Shown in pieces: positions 1 through 8,667 of a stretch of DNA of 64,000 nt. The notes beneath the pieces were generated by a model that made no database searches, was not told the origin of the DNA, and saw nothing but the letters and a program-made list of their open reading frames with translations. Within the stretch, counting starts at the first letter, position 1; every line of letters starts with the position of its first letter. Origin of the DNA: Caproiciproducens faecalis (lineage in GTDB: Bacteria > Bacillota > Clostridia > Oscillospirales > Acutalibacteraceae); the NCBI RefSeq assembly GCF_019448085.1, contig NZ_JAGFNZ010000004.1, forward strand, positions 62,001 through 126,000, read 5' to 3'. Made by a program: the position numbers and the translations under genes.

Positions 1-401
1 TCGATCATTTGAAAGGTGTTGCCCTCGTGGAGCTCAAAATTAACTTCCGGATACAGCTTGGTGTATTCTGTGATTCGCGGGTCAAGCAGGGGAAGGAAGG
101 AAGAAGAGGTGGCGCCCAGACGCAAAGTACCCTTCATTTTTTCCCCATATTCTCCCAGCTCACGCGCGGCGGCATCGGCCAGTTCCAGAATATTGCCCGC
201 CCGCTTGTAAAGAATAACTCCAGCGTCCGTCAGGGTAATATGCCGTGCGCCGCGCTCCACCAGCTTTACGCCCAGCTCCGTTTCCAGAAGCTGCAGCTGA
301 TGGCTCAGCGGAGGCTGAGAGATGTGCAGCTTTTTTGCGGCCGCGCTGATGCTGCCCTCTTCACAGATTGCCACAAAATACTCCAGACGTTTTAAATCCA
401 T
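1..401 (-). CDS. LysR-family transcriptional regulator, N-terminal part (runs off window)
   Basis: The reading frame starts at the ATG at 401-399, behind the ribosome site GGAGGAA, and leaves the window after about 133 codons. The N-terminus, beginning MDLKRLEYFVAICEEGS, followed by SAAAKKLHISQPPLSHQ and LETELGVKLVER, is the winged helix-turn-helix of LysR proteins (residues 1-60). The start of the effector-binding domain follows, with LRLGATSSSFLPLL. It is divergent from the ABC exporter at 531, which LysR proteins often control, but no operator is clearly visible. The family call is secure; the ligand and targets are unknown because the sensing domain is cut off. Confidence 0.93.
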   Translation of the reverse strand, partial: MDLKRLEYFVAICEEGSISAAAKKLHISQPPLSHQLQLLETELGVKLVERGARHITLTDAGVILYKRAGNILELADAAARELGEYGEKMKGTLRLGATSSSFLPLLDPRITEYTKLYPEVNFELHEGNTFQMI

Positions 402-457
402 GGTTCTTCCTCCGTGATCTATATGAAATAAGTATGGGAAATAGATAAAATCAATAT

Positions 458-486
458 TATTCATATGGGTATCAATATGCTATAAT
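458..486 (+). promoter_or_regulatory. possible promoter of the ABC exporter operon
   Basis: A perfect -10 TATAAT lies at 481-486. The hexamer 17 bp upstream (TATTCA) is a poor -35, so an activator such as the adjacent LysR protein may help. This is inference from sequence only. Confidence 0.4.
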
Positions 487-530
487 AATACACGAAATTC
501 ACAAGATAGAACAGAGGAATGATTTGAAAA

Positions 531-2267
531 ATGCTGAAGCTGGCAAAATACTTAAAAAAATACCGAAAACAGGTCATTATCGGGCCGATTTTTAAGCTGA
601 TTGAGGCAATCTTTGAACTGATCGTGCCGATTATCACAGCAAAGATGATTGACAACGGCGTAAGGACAGGAAACATAGGTTACGTTTGGCGAATGGGTGG
701 AATCATGCTGCTGCTGGGCGTGACCGGCCTTTGCTCCGCGCTGATTTGCCAAAAGCTCGCTTCCATTGCCTCACAGGGCTTTGGAACCGTGGTGCGCAGC
801 GAGCTTTACAAGCACATCAACACGTTTTCCCACGCGGAAATCGACCGGTTCGGTACGCCGTCGCTCATTACCCGCATGACAAACGATATCAATCAGCTTC
901 AGTACGCGGTGGCCATGCTGATCCGTCTTGTCATCCGCGCGCCGTTTCTTGCCGTAGGCGCAATCGTAATGGCAATGCTGGTGGACTTTCCGCTGTCCGT
1001 CGTATTTTTAATTGCGACACCTCTGATTGCTTTTGTTTTATACATCATTATGACTCGTTCCGTTCCGTTTTTCCGCGTTATGCAGAAAAAACTGGATGCG
1101 ATTTCCCTTGTTACCCGGGAAGGGCTGAGCGGTGTCAGAGTTATCCGCGCATTTTCAAAGCAGAAAAACGAGGAGGAGCGCTTCAACGCGGCGGCGGACG
1201 ACCAAACTGGCACCGCTATCCGGGTCGGAAAGCTTTCTGCACTGCTGAACCCGCTTACTTATACGATTATGAATTTTGCGATTATTGCCATCGTATGGTT
1301 CGGCGGCTGGCGGGTGGATTCCGGCGGGATGACGCAGGGCGAGGTTATCGCGTTTGTAAACTATATGACTCAGACTTTACTGGCAATGATTGTTGTTGCC
1401 AATCTGGTAGTCACTTTTACAAAAGCCGCTGCCTCCGCCACCAGAGTCAACGAGGTCTTTGAAACCGTGTCTTCCGTTGCGGAACCCATCGGAGCGTCTG
1501 TTACTCCCGTACCCAACGCGCCGAAGATTCAGTTTAAAAATGTGAGTTTTTCCTACGACGGCCCGGACAAGTATGCGGTTAAGAATCTGGATTTTTCCAT
1601 ATTGCCCGGAGAAACTGTCGGTATTATCGGCGGCACCGGCTCCGGAAAGAGCACACTAATCAATCTGATCCCACGTTTTTACGACGTGTCGTCGGGGGAA
1701 ATCCTGATTGACGGGGTCGACGTGCGGGAATATTCATTTGATGCCCTGCGCGGACAGATCGGAATGGTACCTCAGGAGGCCGTCCTGTTTTCCGGTACGA
1801 TTGAAAGCAATCTGCGCTTCGGAAAGCGTGACGCAACGGAGAAAGAAATAGAAAAGGCACTCAAAATCGCGCAGGCCTACGAGTTTGTTTCCGCTCTGCC
1901 GCAGGGGCTTCAAAGCCCGGTCAATCAGGGCGGCAAGAATTTTTCCGGCGGTCAGAAGCAAAGGCTGACCATTGCCCGCGCACTGGTCGGCAGCCCGCAA
2001 ATTCTGATTTTGGACGACAGTGCCAGCGCGCTGGACTTTGCGACGGACGCGGCTTTAAGAAAATCCATTCAGAAAGAAACGTCCGGCATGACCGTCCTGA
2101 TGGTTTCCCAGCGTGCAAGCACCATTCGGCGCGCGGATAAAATTATCGTGCTGGACGACGGGGAGGTCGCCGGTATCGGCACCCATGAGCAGCTTTTGGA
2201 AAGCTGTCAGGTGTATCAGGAAATCTGCCTGTCACAGCTCAGCAAGGAGGAGGTGAGCACGAAATGA
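531..2267 (+). CDS. heterodimeric ABC exporter subunit with degenerate ATPase site
   Basis: This is a 578-residue half-transporter: an ABC exporter membrane domain of about six helices (residues 15-300), then a nucleotide-binding domain (about 335-570). Walker A is GGTGSGKST near 367 and the signature is FSGGQKQR. Walker B reads ILILDDSASALD, so the catalytic Glu is replaced by Asp, and the H-loop His is replaced by Gln (MVSQRAST). This is the pattern of the degenerate-site partner of TM287/288- or BmrCD-type heterodimers. It overlaps the next subunit by ATGA, so the two are translationally coupled. Likely role is export of a drug or lipid-like substrate; the substrate cannot be read from sequence. 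Confidence 0.93.
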   Translation: MLKLAKYLKKYRKQVIIGPIFKLIEAIFELIVPIITAKMIDNGVRTGNIGYVWRMGGIMLLLGVTGLCSALICQKLASIASQGFGTVVRSELYKHINTFSHAEIDRFGTPSLITRMTNDINQLQYAVAMLIRLVIRAPFLAVGAIVMAMLVDFPLSVVFLIATPLIAFVLYIIMTRSVPFFRVMQKKLDAISLVTREGLSGVRVIRAFSKQKNEEERFNAAADDQTGTAIRVGKLSALLNPLTYTIMNFAIIAIVWFGGWRVDSGGMTQGEVIAFVNYMTQTLLAMIVVANLVVTFTKAAASATRVNEVFETVSSVAEPIGASVTPVPNAPKIQFKNVSFSYDGPDKYAVKNLDFSILPGETVGIIGGTGSGKSTLINLIPRFYDVSSGEILIDGVDVREYSFDALRGQIGMVPQEAVLFSGTIESNLRFGKRDATEKEIEKALKIAQAYEFVSALPQGLQSPVNQGGKNFSGGQKQRLTIARALVGSPQILILDDSASALDFATDAALRKSIQKETSGMTVLMVSQRASTIRRADKIIVLDDGEVAGIGTHEQLLESCQVYQEICLSQLSKEEVSTK

Positions 2268-4012
2268 AACTGTCCACACTAAAGCGCCTGTTCCGTTACG
2301 CAAAGCCGTATTCCGTATTCTTAGCCGGCGCGCTGGTCAGTGCGCTCATTCATATTTCGCTCACCCTTTACGGGCCGATTCTCATTGGGCGCGCAGTCGA
2401 CCAAATCATAGGGCCTTCCAAGGTGGGCCACGGGGACATGATTCCCATTCTTGCCACACTTGCGGGAACGATTCTTATCAGTGCTGTGTTTCAGTGGATT
2501 ATGGCGTACTGCACGAATAAAATTACTTATCATACGGTTCGCGATCTGCGCGTACAGGCTTATCAGAAAATCAACCGTTTGCCGCTCAAGTACATTGACA
2601 GTCACGCGCACGGCGATATCATCAGCCGTGTTGTCAATGATGTCGATCAGGTTGCGGACGGTTTGCTGCAGGGACTGACCCAGTTGTTTACCGGTGTTGT
2701 GACCATTTTGGGTACGCTGGTTTTTATGCTGACCATCAGCCCGGTGATTACGGTGGTGGTGGTGCTGGTTACGCCGCTGTCCCTTTTTGTGGCGGGCTTT
2801 ATCGCCCGGCTTTCCCACAGGCAGTTTGTGGAGCAGCAGGCGACACAGGGTGAAATCAGCGGCTATGTGGAAGAAATGATTAGCGGTCAGAAAATCGTAA
2901 AGACTTTTCTGTATGAAAGCCGCTCGGAGCAGCAGTTTGATGAGATCAATCAGCGGCTGTACAACTGTGGGGTAAAAGCGCAGTTCTATTCTTCTCTTTC
3001 CAATCCCAGCACCCGTTTTGTCAACGGCATTGTGTATACCGCCGTTGCGGCAATCGGATCACTCTGCGCCATTACCGGGCGTCCCGGCCCGCTGACAATC
3101 GGTCAGATTTCGTCTTTTCTGGCCTATGCCAATCAATATACCAAGCCATTTAATGAAGTCACAGCGGTTATTACCCAGATTCAGACAGCATTTGCATCCG
3201 CCGACCGCCTTTTCCTGATTCTCGATGAGGAAGAGGAAACACCGGACGCTCCCGACGCGCTGACCCTGACGGACAGCGAGGGAAATGTAGACGCAGAGCA
3301 TGTTTATTTTTCCTACCGTCCGGAAACGAAGCTGATTCAGGATATGAATCTGAAAGCGAGGAAAGGCGAGCGGATTGCGATTGTCGGCCCGACCGGATGC
3401 GGAAAAACCACGATTATCAACCTTTTGATGCGTTTTTACGACGCGGACAGCGGTACGATTAAAATAGACGGGGTAGATATTAAAAACGTCACCCGCAGCA
3501 GCCTGAGAAAAATGTTTGGTATGGTGCTGCAGGAAACCTGGCTTTTTTCCGGAACGGTGCGCGACAATATTTCGTATGGAAGCGAAAATGTGACGGAGGA
3601 GCAGATCGTTGCCGCGGCAAAAGCCGCACACGCTCATTCGTTTATCATGCGTCTGCCGAACGGGTACGACACCGTGATTTCGGAGGATGGCGGCAACATT
3701 TCACAGGGGCAGCGGCAGCTGCTGTGTATTGCCCGGGTGATGCTGGTGGATCCGCCGATTCTGATTCTGGATGAGGCGACCAGCTCCATCGACACCAGAA
3801 CGGAAATTCGGATTCAAAAGGCGTTTACCGAAATGATGAAGGGAAGGACCAGCTTTGTTGTCGCTCACCGCCTTTCCACCATTAAGGAAGCGGACTTGAT
3901 TCTGGTGATGAACAAGGGAAGCATCATCGAGCAGGGAACCCATGAACAGCTTTTGCAAAAACAGGGCTTTTACGCTAATCTTTACAACAGCCAATTTGCG
4001 GTGGCGGATTAG
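2264..4012 (+). CDS. heterodimeric ABC exporter subunit with catalytic ATPase site
   Basis: This 582-residue partner of the preceding gene has the same membrane-domain plus ATPase order. Walker A is GPTGCGKTT near residue 376, Walker B is ILILDEATSSID with the catalytic Glu, and the H-loop is VVAHRLST. Its signature motif is SQGQRQ rather than SGGQ. In the heterodimer the intact Walker motifs of this subunit face the good SGGQ signature of its partner, and the degenerate site pairs the partner's Asp with SQGQ. This matches the known asymmetric exporters. The gene starts inside the upstream stop codon and ends at a strong hairpin. Confidence 0.94.
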   Translation: MKLSTLKRLFRYAKPYSVFLAGALVSALIHISLTLYGPILIGRAVDQIIGPSKVGHGDMIPILATLAGTILISAVFQWIMAYCTNKITYHTVRDLRVQAYQKINRLPLKYIDSHAHGDIISRVVNDVDQVADGLLQGLTQLFTGVVTILGTLVFMLTISPVITVVVVLVTPLSLFVAGFIARLSHRQFVEQQATQGEISGYVEEMISGQKIVKTFLYESRSEQQFDEINQRLYNCGVKAQFYSSLSNPSTRFVNGIVYTAVAAIGSLCAITGRPGPLTIGQISSFLAYANQYTKPFNEVTAVITQIQTAFASADRLFLILDEEEETPDAPDALTLTDSEGNVDAEHVYFSYRPETKLIQDMNLKARKGERIAIVGPTGCGKTTIINLLMRFYDADSGTIKIDGVDIKNVTRSSLRKMFGMVLQETWLFSGTVRDNISYGSENVTEEQIVAAAKAAHAHSFIMRLPNGYDTVISEDGGNISQGQRQLLCIARVMLVDPPILILDEATSSIDTRTEIRIQKAFTEMMKGRTSFVVAHRLSTIKEADLILVMNKGSIIEQGTHEQLLQKQGFYANLYNSQFAVAD

Positions 4013-4026
4013 CAATCGACAAATAA

Positions 4027-4051
4027 GAACCCCCGGATTTTCCGGGGGTTC
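4027..4051. terminator. bidirectional terminator between convergent genes
   Basis: An 11-bp perfect inverted repeat (GAACCCCCGGA, TTT loop, TCCGGGGGTTC) lies between the convergent ABC exporter and galM. The minus strand has the better T-rich tail (TTATTT), so it clearly serves galM and probably both directions. Confidence 0.85.
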
Positions 4052-4054
4052 CTG

Positions 4055-5113
4055 CTATCTTACCGTAAATTTATAGATCGTTGTATGGCTGTAATTTTCA
4101 CCCGGCTTCAGGTTTTGGAACGGGAATTCCGGGTGATGAACCGAGTCGGGAAAATACTGCGTTTCCATACAAATCGCGTGGTGCGTCAGGTGCTTTTTTC
4201 CCGCCTTGCCGGTGGCACCGGGGGCAAAGCCGTTTGCGGTATAAATCTGGATTCCGGGCATATCGGTAAAGACCGACATCACTCTGCCGCTCAGCTGGTC
4301 GTACAGCTCCGCGGCCTTTTTCATGCCGTCCGCACCTTTAATCACAAAATTATGATCGTAGCCTCCGCAGCTCTTTAAAAGCCTGTCATCCGCTTTCATA
4401 TCCTGTCCGATGGTTTTGGGTTTGTTAAAATCATACGGTGTACCCGAAACCTGCGTCAGTTCTCCTGTGGGAATCAGGTCTGTCCCGACCGCGGTAATCG
4501 TGTCCGCATGGATCTGCAGTTCCTGAGAAAGAATACTGTTGCCCACGTCCCCGCTGATATTGAAATAGGAGTGGTTCGTGAGATTCACCGGTGTTTCACG
4601 GTCAGTCTGTGCACCGTAATCAATAATCAGCGCGTTGTCCGTGCTGAGGGTGTACTTCACTGTTACATTCAGGTTTCCGGGGAATCCGCATTCTCCGTCT
4701 TTGCTGAGATAAGCAAAGGTGGCGGACGGCGCGTCGTCGTCGTTGTCGCTGCATTTCAGCCGCCAGACCCGGTTCTGAAATCCTCCCGGGGCGCTGTGCA
4801 GAGAGTTTTTTCCATCGTTTGCCGCAAGCATATATTTTTGGCCGTCAATCTCAAATTCCGCCCCGCCGATCCGGTTGGCGTAGCGGCCCACAGTGGACCC
4901 GAAAACATCCCCTTTTTCAAGGTATCCGTCCAGTGTGTCATGCCCCAGAACCACGTCGCCGAAATTCCCCTTTTTATCGGTGGTAAGCAGTTTTACAATG
5001 CGGCATCCATAAGTTATCACCTGCGCAGTCATCCCGCTCGTGTTGCGCAGGGTGTAGCTGTCGATGACGGTGCCATCCGGCATTTTCCCAAATACAGATT
5101 TCTCAATGCTCAT
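4055..5113 (-). CDS. galM: aldose 1-epimerase (mutarotase)
   Basis: This 352-residue galactose mutarotase interconverts alpha and beta anomers of free aldoses in the cytosol. Family motifs are present in order: GRYANRIGGAEFEIDG, the catalytic-His motif NLTNHSYFNISG, GYDHNFVI with the substrate-binding Asp, and the catalytic-Glu motif METQYFPDS near the C-terminus. It follows the glucokinase gene by 38 bp on the same strand, so the pair probably supplies and phosphorylates glucose. Length is normal for the family. Substrate preference is not resolvable from sequence. Confidence 0.95.
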   Translation of the reverse strand: MSIEKSVFGKMPDGTVIDSYTLRNTSGMTAQVITYGCRIVKLLTTDKKGNFGDVVLGHDTLDGYLEKGDVFGSTVGRYANRIGGAEFEIDGQKYMLAANDGKNSLHSAPGGFQNRVWRLKCSDNDDDAPSATFAYLSKDGECGFPGNLNVTVKYTLSTDNALIIDYGAQTDRETPVNLTNHSYFNISGDVGNSILSQELQIHADTITAVGTDLIPTGELTQVSGTPYDFNKPKTIGQDMKADDRLLKSCGGYDHNFVIKGADGMKKAAELYDQLSGRVMSVFTDMPGIQIYTANGFAPGATGKAGKKHLTHHAICMETQYFPDSVHHPEFPFQNLKPGENYSHTTIYKFTVR

Positions 5114-5151
5114 CGTTCGGCCTTCTTATAATTATATTTGAATAGGAAAAA

Positions 5152-6105
5152 TTATTTGCCCAGCATTGCCGCGCCGATAATTCCCGCATCATTTCCCAGC
5201 AATGCCTTGCAGATCTTTGTCTGTCCCTGTGCGCTGAGGGAGTACGCTTCCTTGACAATATACTCGCGGAGCGGCTTCAAAAGGGTTTCTCCCTCGTTGC
5301 AGATACCGCCGCCGATGCACAGGATGTCCGGCTGGAACGCGTTGATGCAGTTGACCAGTCCGCAGCCAAGGTATTCAATATATTCGTCCACGACCGCTTT
5401 TCCAATCGGGTCGCCCGCGCGCATGGCGTCAAAGGCGGTTTGTCCGTCGACTTTGTTCAGGTCGCCGTCCACCAGTTTCCAGATAGGGCTGCTGTGGTCA
5501 GCGGATTTTTCCATGGCTTCTTTGGTGGTACGGATTAGGCCGGTGGCGGAAGCGTACGTTTCCCAGCAGCCGTCGCGGCCGCAGGTGCAGTGACGCCCTT
5601 TGAAAACGATGACGGTATGTCCCATTTCTCCCGCGCCGTAGTTGGAGCCGGAGTAAATTTTGCCGTCGATGATGATGCCGCTTCCCACGCCGGTTCCGAG
5701 TGTAATTGCCATCGCGTTTTTGGCGCCCTTGAGCGCGCCCGCCTGATATTCGCCGTAGGCAGCCGCGTTCGCGTCATTTTCTACAATGACCTTTTTATTC
5801 ATTTTTTCCTCGAGATATTTTCTGAGCTCGAAATGATGAAGATACAAGTTATTGGAAAATTCCACCACCCCGGTGTCCGTGTTGACCGTGCCGGGGGTGC
5901 CGATGCCCACCCACGGGACGTCGTCCAAAGTGAGGTTCGCGTTGCTCAGCGCTTCCAAAGCGGTGGAGGCGAGCTGCTCGCACAGATCGTCGGGCGGGCA
6001 GGGCACTACGGTTTTTCTTTTTGCCGTAGCGATGATTTTGCAGTTTTCATCAACAACGCCAACCTTAATATTTGTTCCGCCAAGATCAATTCCCAGATAA
6101 TACAT
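5152..6105 (-). CDS. glcK: ROK-family glucokinase
   Basis: This 317-residue ROK kinase has the ATP-binding start MYYLGIDLGGTNIKVGVV, the sugar-site motif VENDANAAAYGE, the LGTGVGSGI loop and the zinc motif CTCGRDGCWE. It lacks the N-terminal helix-turn-helix of ROK repressors, which favours a kinase. The product is glucose 6-phosphate. It is the first gene of a two-gene operon with galM and is preceded by a good promoter. Glucose specificity is typical for this clade but remains an inference. Confidence 0.93.
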   Translation of the reverse strand: MYYLGIDLGGTNIKVGVVDENCKIIATAKRKTVVPCPPDDLCEQLASTALEALSNANLTLDDVPWVGIGTPGTVNTDTGVVEFSNNLYLHHFELRKYLEEKMNKKVIVENDANAAAYGEYQAGALKGAKNAMAITLGTGVGSGIIIDGKIYSGSNYGAGEMGHTVIVFKGRHCTCGRDGCWETYASATGLIRTTKEAMEKSADHSSPIWKLVDGDLNKVDGQTAFDAMRAGDPIGKAVVDEYIEYLGCGLVNCINAFQPDILCIGGGICNEGETLLKPLREYIVKEAYSLSAQGQTKICKALLGNDAGIIGAAMLGK

Positions 6106-6205
6106 TTTAAATCCCCTTTGTCCGTTATTTCAGAGTACGGCGATTTCCCAGAAAAAAGCTTTTTTAAGGCGTTCGCCATTCGTCAATCTGTCGCAATATG
6201 TGAAT

Positions 6206-6235
6206 AGTATAGCATCATCCCATAGGAATTGTAAA
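6206..6235 (-). promoter_or_regulatory. promoter of the glcK-galM operon
   Basis: Read on the minus strand, TTTACA (6235-6230) and TATACT (6211-6206) are separated by 18 bp, about 100 bp upstream of the glcK start. Confidence 0.65.
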
Positions 6236-6261
6236 CATATTGTGCTCTGCAATACAAAAAA

Positions 6262-6291
6262 TTGTTATGAAGCGAAAACTTGTGCTATAAT
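6262..6291 (+). promoter_or_regulatory. promoter of the sugar transferase gene
   Basis: TTGTTA at 6262 and TATAAT at 6286 are spaced by 18 bp, 35 bp before the GTG start at 6327. Confidence 0.7.
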
Positions 6292-6326
6292 ATGAAAGAT
6301 ACAGAATTTGGAATGGAGATTATGCC

Positions 6327-7004
6327 GTGAATTTTCAAGCACTTCCAAAGGGTATGAAAAACAAATATACAAAGCAATATCTCAGTCTGCTGAACAAGCG
6401 CAGATTTTCGCTTGCCGCGAAACGCGCGTTTGACGTGGTGGTATCGCTGCTGATTCTTGCGGTTCTTTCACCCTTTCTTCTTCTTCTGGCACTGGCCGTG
6501 AAAATCGACTCCAAAGGCCCCGCCTTTTACCGGCAGGTGCGTGTAGGACGCTACAATCAGGATTTTAAGATTTTTAAGTTCAGGACAATGGTTCAGGATG
6601 CTGACAAAATCGGCCCCCCGCTGACGGTGGGCGACGACCCCCGCGTGACACGGGTTGGAAAGCTCATCCGAAAATTGCGGCTCGATGAGTTTTCACAGCT
6701 GCTAAATGTTCTTGACGGAAGCATGAGCTTTGTCGGGCCCCGACCGGAGGTTCGCAAGTATGTAAACGCCTATACGCCGGAGTACATGGCAACTCTGCTG
6801 GTTCGTCCCGGCATCACCGCTACCGCGAGCATCGCTTTTAAGGACGAGGACAGCTTGCTGGACGCGGCCGAAGACCCGGAAAAGGTGTATGTGGAACAGA
6901 TTTTGCCGCCAAAGATGGCGTATAATCTGGAGTATCTGAAAAACATTTCTGTGCTGAAAGATATTAAAATCATGTTTCAGACTGTGGGCGCGGTGCTGAA
7001 ATAG
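6327..7004 (+). CDS. bacterial sugar transferase (polyprenyl-phosphate hexose-1-phosphate transferase)
   Basis: This 225-residue monotopic phosphoglycosyl transferase of the WbaP/PglC type moves a sugar phosphate from a UDP-sugar to undecaprenyl phosphate at the inner membrane face, starting a surface glycan. One hydrophobic re-entrant helix lies at residues 35-58. Conserved motifs follow: KFRTM, the catalytic Asp-Glu in [15 protein letters not shown], and FVGPRPE. The start is GTG at 6327 behind GGAG; an overlapping ATG at 6322 gives only two codons. No other glycan genes lie nearby, so the glycan made is unknown. Confidence 0.93.
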   Translation: MNFQALPKGMKNKYTKQYLSLLNKRRFSLAAKRAFDVVVSLLILAVLSPFLLLLALAVKIDSKGPAFYRQVRVGRYNQDFKIFKFRTMVQDADKIGPPLTVGDDPRVTRVGKLIRKLRLDEFSQLLNVLDGSMSFVGPRPEVRKYVNAYTPEYMATLLVRPGITATASIAFKDEDSLLDAAEDPEKVYVEQILPPKMAYNLEYLKNISVLKDIKIMFQTVGAVLK

Positions 7005-7016
7005 CGGATTCATATT

Positions 7017-7056
7017 TCACCTCTGCTTGTTCATACTAAGCAAGAGGTGATTTTTT
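7017..7056 (+). terminator. terminator whose 3' arm contains the ribosome site of the next gene
   Basis: TCACCTCTGCTT (7017-7028) pairs with AAGCAAGAGGTGA (7038-7050) with one bulge and is followed by six T. It ends the sugar transferase transcript. The 3' arm is also the AGAGGTGA ribosome site of the small gene at 7057. Confidence 0.8.
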
Positions 7057-7233
7057 ATGTTCAAATTTGAAGAGTGGCGCAAAAGCCGGAAAAAGGAATG
7101 TACGGATGTGGACAGCATGGCTTCAACGCTTCCGAACATGAGTAAAAGCAAAATTCCAAACGATGTTCTGGGCAGCTATACGGGTATGGCAAGAGACGGT
7201 GAAAAACCCGATCAGGACGCGGATGACCTTTGA
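7057..7233 (+). CDS. small conserved hypothetical protein (58 aa)
   Basis: This 58-residue protein starts MFKFEEWRKSRKKE and ends DVLGSYTGMARDGEKPDQDADDL (motif described in part: GSYTG...QDADDL). I recall the C-terminal pattern GSYTG-x-P...QDADDL from short clostridial proteins of unknown function. The ribosome site AGAGGTGA is well placed, though buried in the preceding hairpin. The protein is charged, without a signal peptide or membrane helix. No function is assigned. Confidence 0.72.
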   Translation: MFKFEEWRKSRKKECTDVDSMASTLPNMSKSKIPNDVLGSYTGMARDGEKPDQDADDL

Positions 7234-7291
7234 ATTTTTGCAATATTTTCAATCCTTGCTTCATAATAATGGATAGACAGTAGGTGATCGC

Positions 7292-8329
7292 TTGTTTAAT
7301 CGTATTATTATGAAAAGAAAAAGATTAATTGCTTTTATTCTTGTCCTCACGGCGGCGGCAGGAATTGCCGCCGCTTCTGGGAATTATGGCGAAGGTGTGC
7401 CCGCGGCAACCCAGACGGAAAGCTCCGCGTCGTCTTCTTCCGGTGACTACATAAAGTATGTGGAGTTTAACGTGCCGTATCTTGCAATGAAAAAAGCGAT
7501 GAATCTGGATATTTCCTCTCAGAAGGAGGAAAAGAAAGTAAGCTGGATTGAATTGCTTGCTTATCTTGCCGCAAAGTACGGCGGAAATTTTTCTCACTAC
7601 AAAAGCAATGATATGGACGTTTTGACGACAAAGCTGAAAACGCAGACTATGGCGGAACTGACTAAGAATATGAAGCTTTATACCTACTATTATAAAGCCT
7701 ATTCGGCGGTTTTGGGCGGTCTTCTCGGTACTTACACTGACAGTACGGGAGAAACAAAATACGGGCTCATCGGATATTCACCGATTGCCAAAACCTTTCC
7801 GTATGAGGATTACGACGATTTCGGCGCATCCAGAACTTACGGATACAAGCGGCAGCATCTTGGCCACGATATGATGGCCGCAACCGGTACGCCTGTGATT
7901 GCGGTCGAATCGGGAATTGTGGAGGCGCTTGGCTGGAATCAGTACGGCGGCTGGCGCATCGGCATCCGCAGCTTTGACAAGCAGCGGTATTATTATTATG
8001 CTCATTTACGGCAGAACCGTCCGTATGCCGCCGATCTTGCAGTGGGGCAGACAGTGACCGCCGGGGACGTGATCGGATATGTAGGTCACACGGGTTATAG
8101 TACGAAGGAAAATGTCAATAATATAAAAGTGAGTCATCTGCATTTTGGTATGGAGCTGATTTTTGACGAAAGCCAGAAGGAAAGCGTCAATGAAATCTGG
8201 GTGGATGTGTACCAGCTGTGCAAGCTTTTACGGCAAAATCAGTCCGAAGTGGTACGAAATAACGAAACAAAAGAGTATTCCAGAAAAAATCAGATTCAAA
8301 TTCAGTATTTACAGGAAAATTCTATTTGA
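7292..8329 (+). CDS. secreted M23-family peptidase (LytM-like)
   Basis: This 345-residue exported protein has a signal peptide (KRKRLIAFILVLTAAAGIAAASG) and a C-terminal peptidase domain. The zinc ligands of the M23 family are visible: HLGHDMMA (H-x3-D), YAHLR, and SHLHFGMEL (H-x-H). It probably cuts peptidoglycan peptides. The start is TTG at 7292 behind TAGGTGA; the in-frame ATG at 7310 would keep the signal peptide but has no ribosome site at a sensible distance. The region between the signal and the catalytic domain is helical and family-specific. An oligomerising SpoIIQ-like role is possible but not shown. Confidence 0.88.
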   Translation: MFNRIIMKRKRLIAFILVLTAAAGIAAASGNYGEGVPAATQTESSASSSSGDYIKYVEFNVPYLAMKKAMNLDISSQKEEKKVSWIELLAYLAAKYGGNFSHYKSNDMDVLTTKLKTQTMAELTKNMKLYTYYYKAYSAVLGGLLGTYTDSTGETKYGLIGYSPIAKTFPYEDYDDFGASRTYGYKRQHLGHDMMAATGTPVIAVESGIVEALGWNQYGGWRIGIRSFDKQRYYYYAHLRQNRPYAADLAVGQTVTAGDVIGYVGHTGYSTKENVNNIKVSHLHFGMELIFDESQKESVNEIWVDVYQLCKLLRQNQSEVVRNNETKEYSRKNQIQIQYLQENSI

Positions 8330-8354
8330 TTTTGCCGGTACGCTATGTTATAAT
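8326..8354 (+). promoter_or_regulatory. promoter of tRNA-Leu(TAA)
   Basis: TTGATT at 8326 and TATAAT at 8349 are spaced by exactly 17 bp, 15 bp before the tRNA 5' end. Confidence 0.8.
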
Positions 8355-8369
8355 AGCAAATGTTAAATC

Positions 8370-8456
8370 GCTGGTGTGGCGGAATCGGCAGACGCAAGGG
8401 ACTTAAAATCCCTCGGTGGCAACACCGTATCGGTTCAAGTCCGATCACCAGCACCA
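8370..8456 (+). tRNA. tRNA-Leu (anticodon TAA)
   Basis: This is a class II tRNA. The acceptor stem GCTGGTG pairs with CACCAGC. The anticodon arm AGGGA-CTTAAAA-TCCCT gives anticodon TAA. The long variable arm CGGTGGCAACACCG is typical of leucine, and the T arm contains GGTTCAAGTCC. The ACCA end is encoded. The last 20 bases are repeated twice downstream. Confidence 0.97.
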
Positions 8457-8493
8457 AAATAAGGGATGCCCGAGAATGGGCATCCCTTATTTT
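8456..8493 (+). terminator. tRNA-Leu terminator (repeat unit 1)
   Basis: A 16-bp perfect stem (8456-8471 with 8478-8493), loop GAGAAT, ends in TTATTTT. It directly abuts the tRNA CCA end. Confidence 0.9.
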
Positions 8494-8629
8494 CGCGTTT
8501 GGTGGTCCAAAGAATCTTGAACCCGGCACAAATCGGGAGATAAAGAGCGGCTGACATAGCGGAAGAAAAACAAAGGGAATCGCGGAACGCGAGCCGTTGT
8601 ACGACCACCCAAGTCCGATCACCAGCACC

Positions 8630-8667
8630 AAAATAAGGGATGCCCGAGAATGGGCATCCCTTATTTT
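8630..8667 (+). terminator. terminator hairpin copy in repeat unit 2
   Basis: This is an identical copy of the preceding hairpin, 174 bp downstream. Confidence 0.85.
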
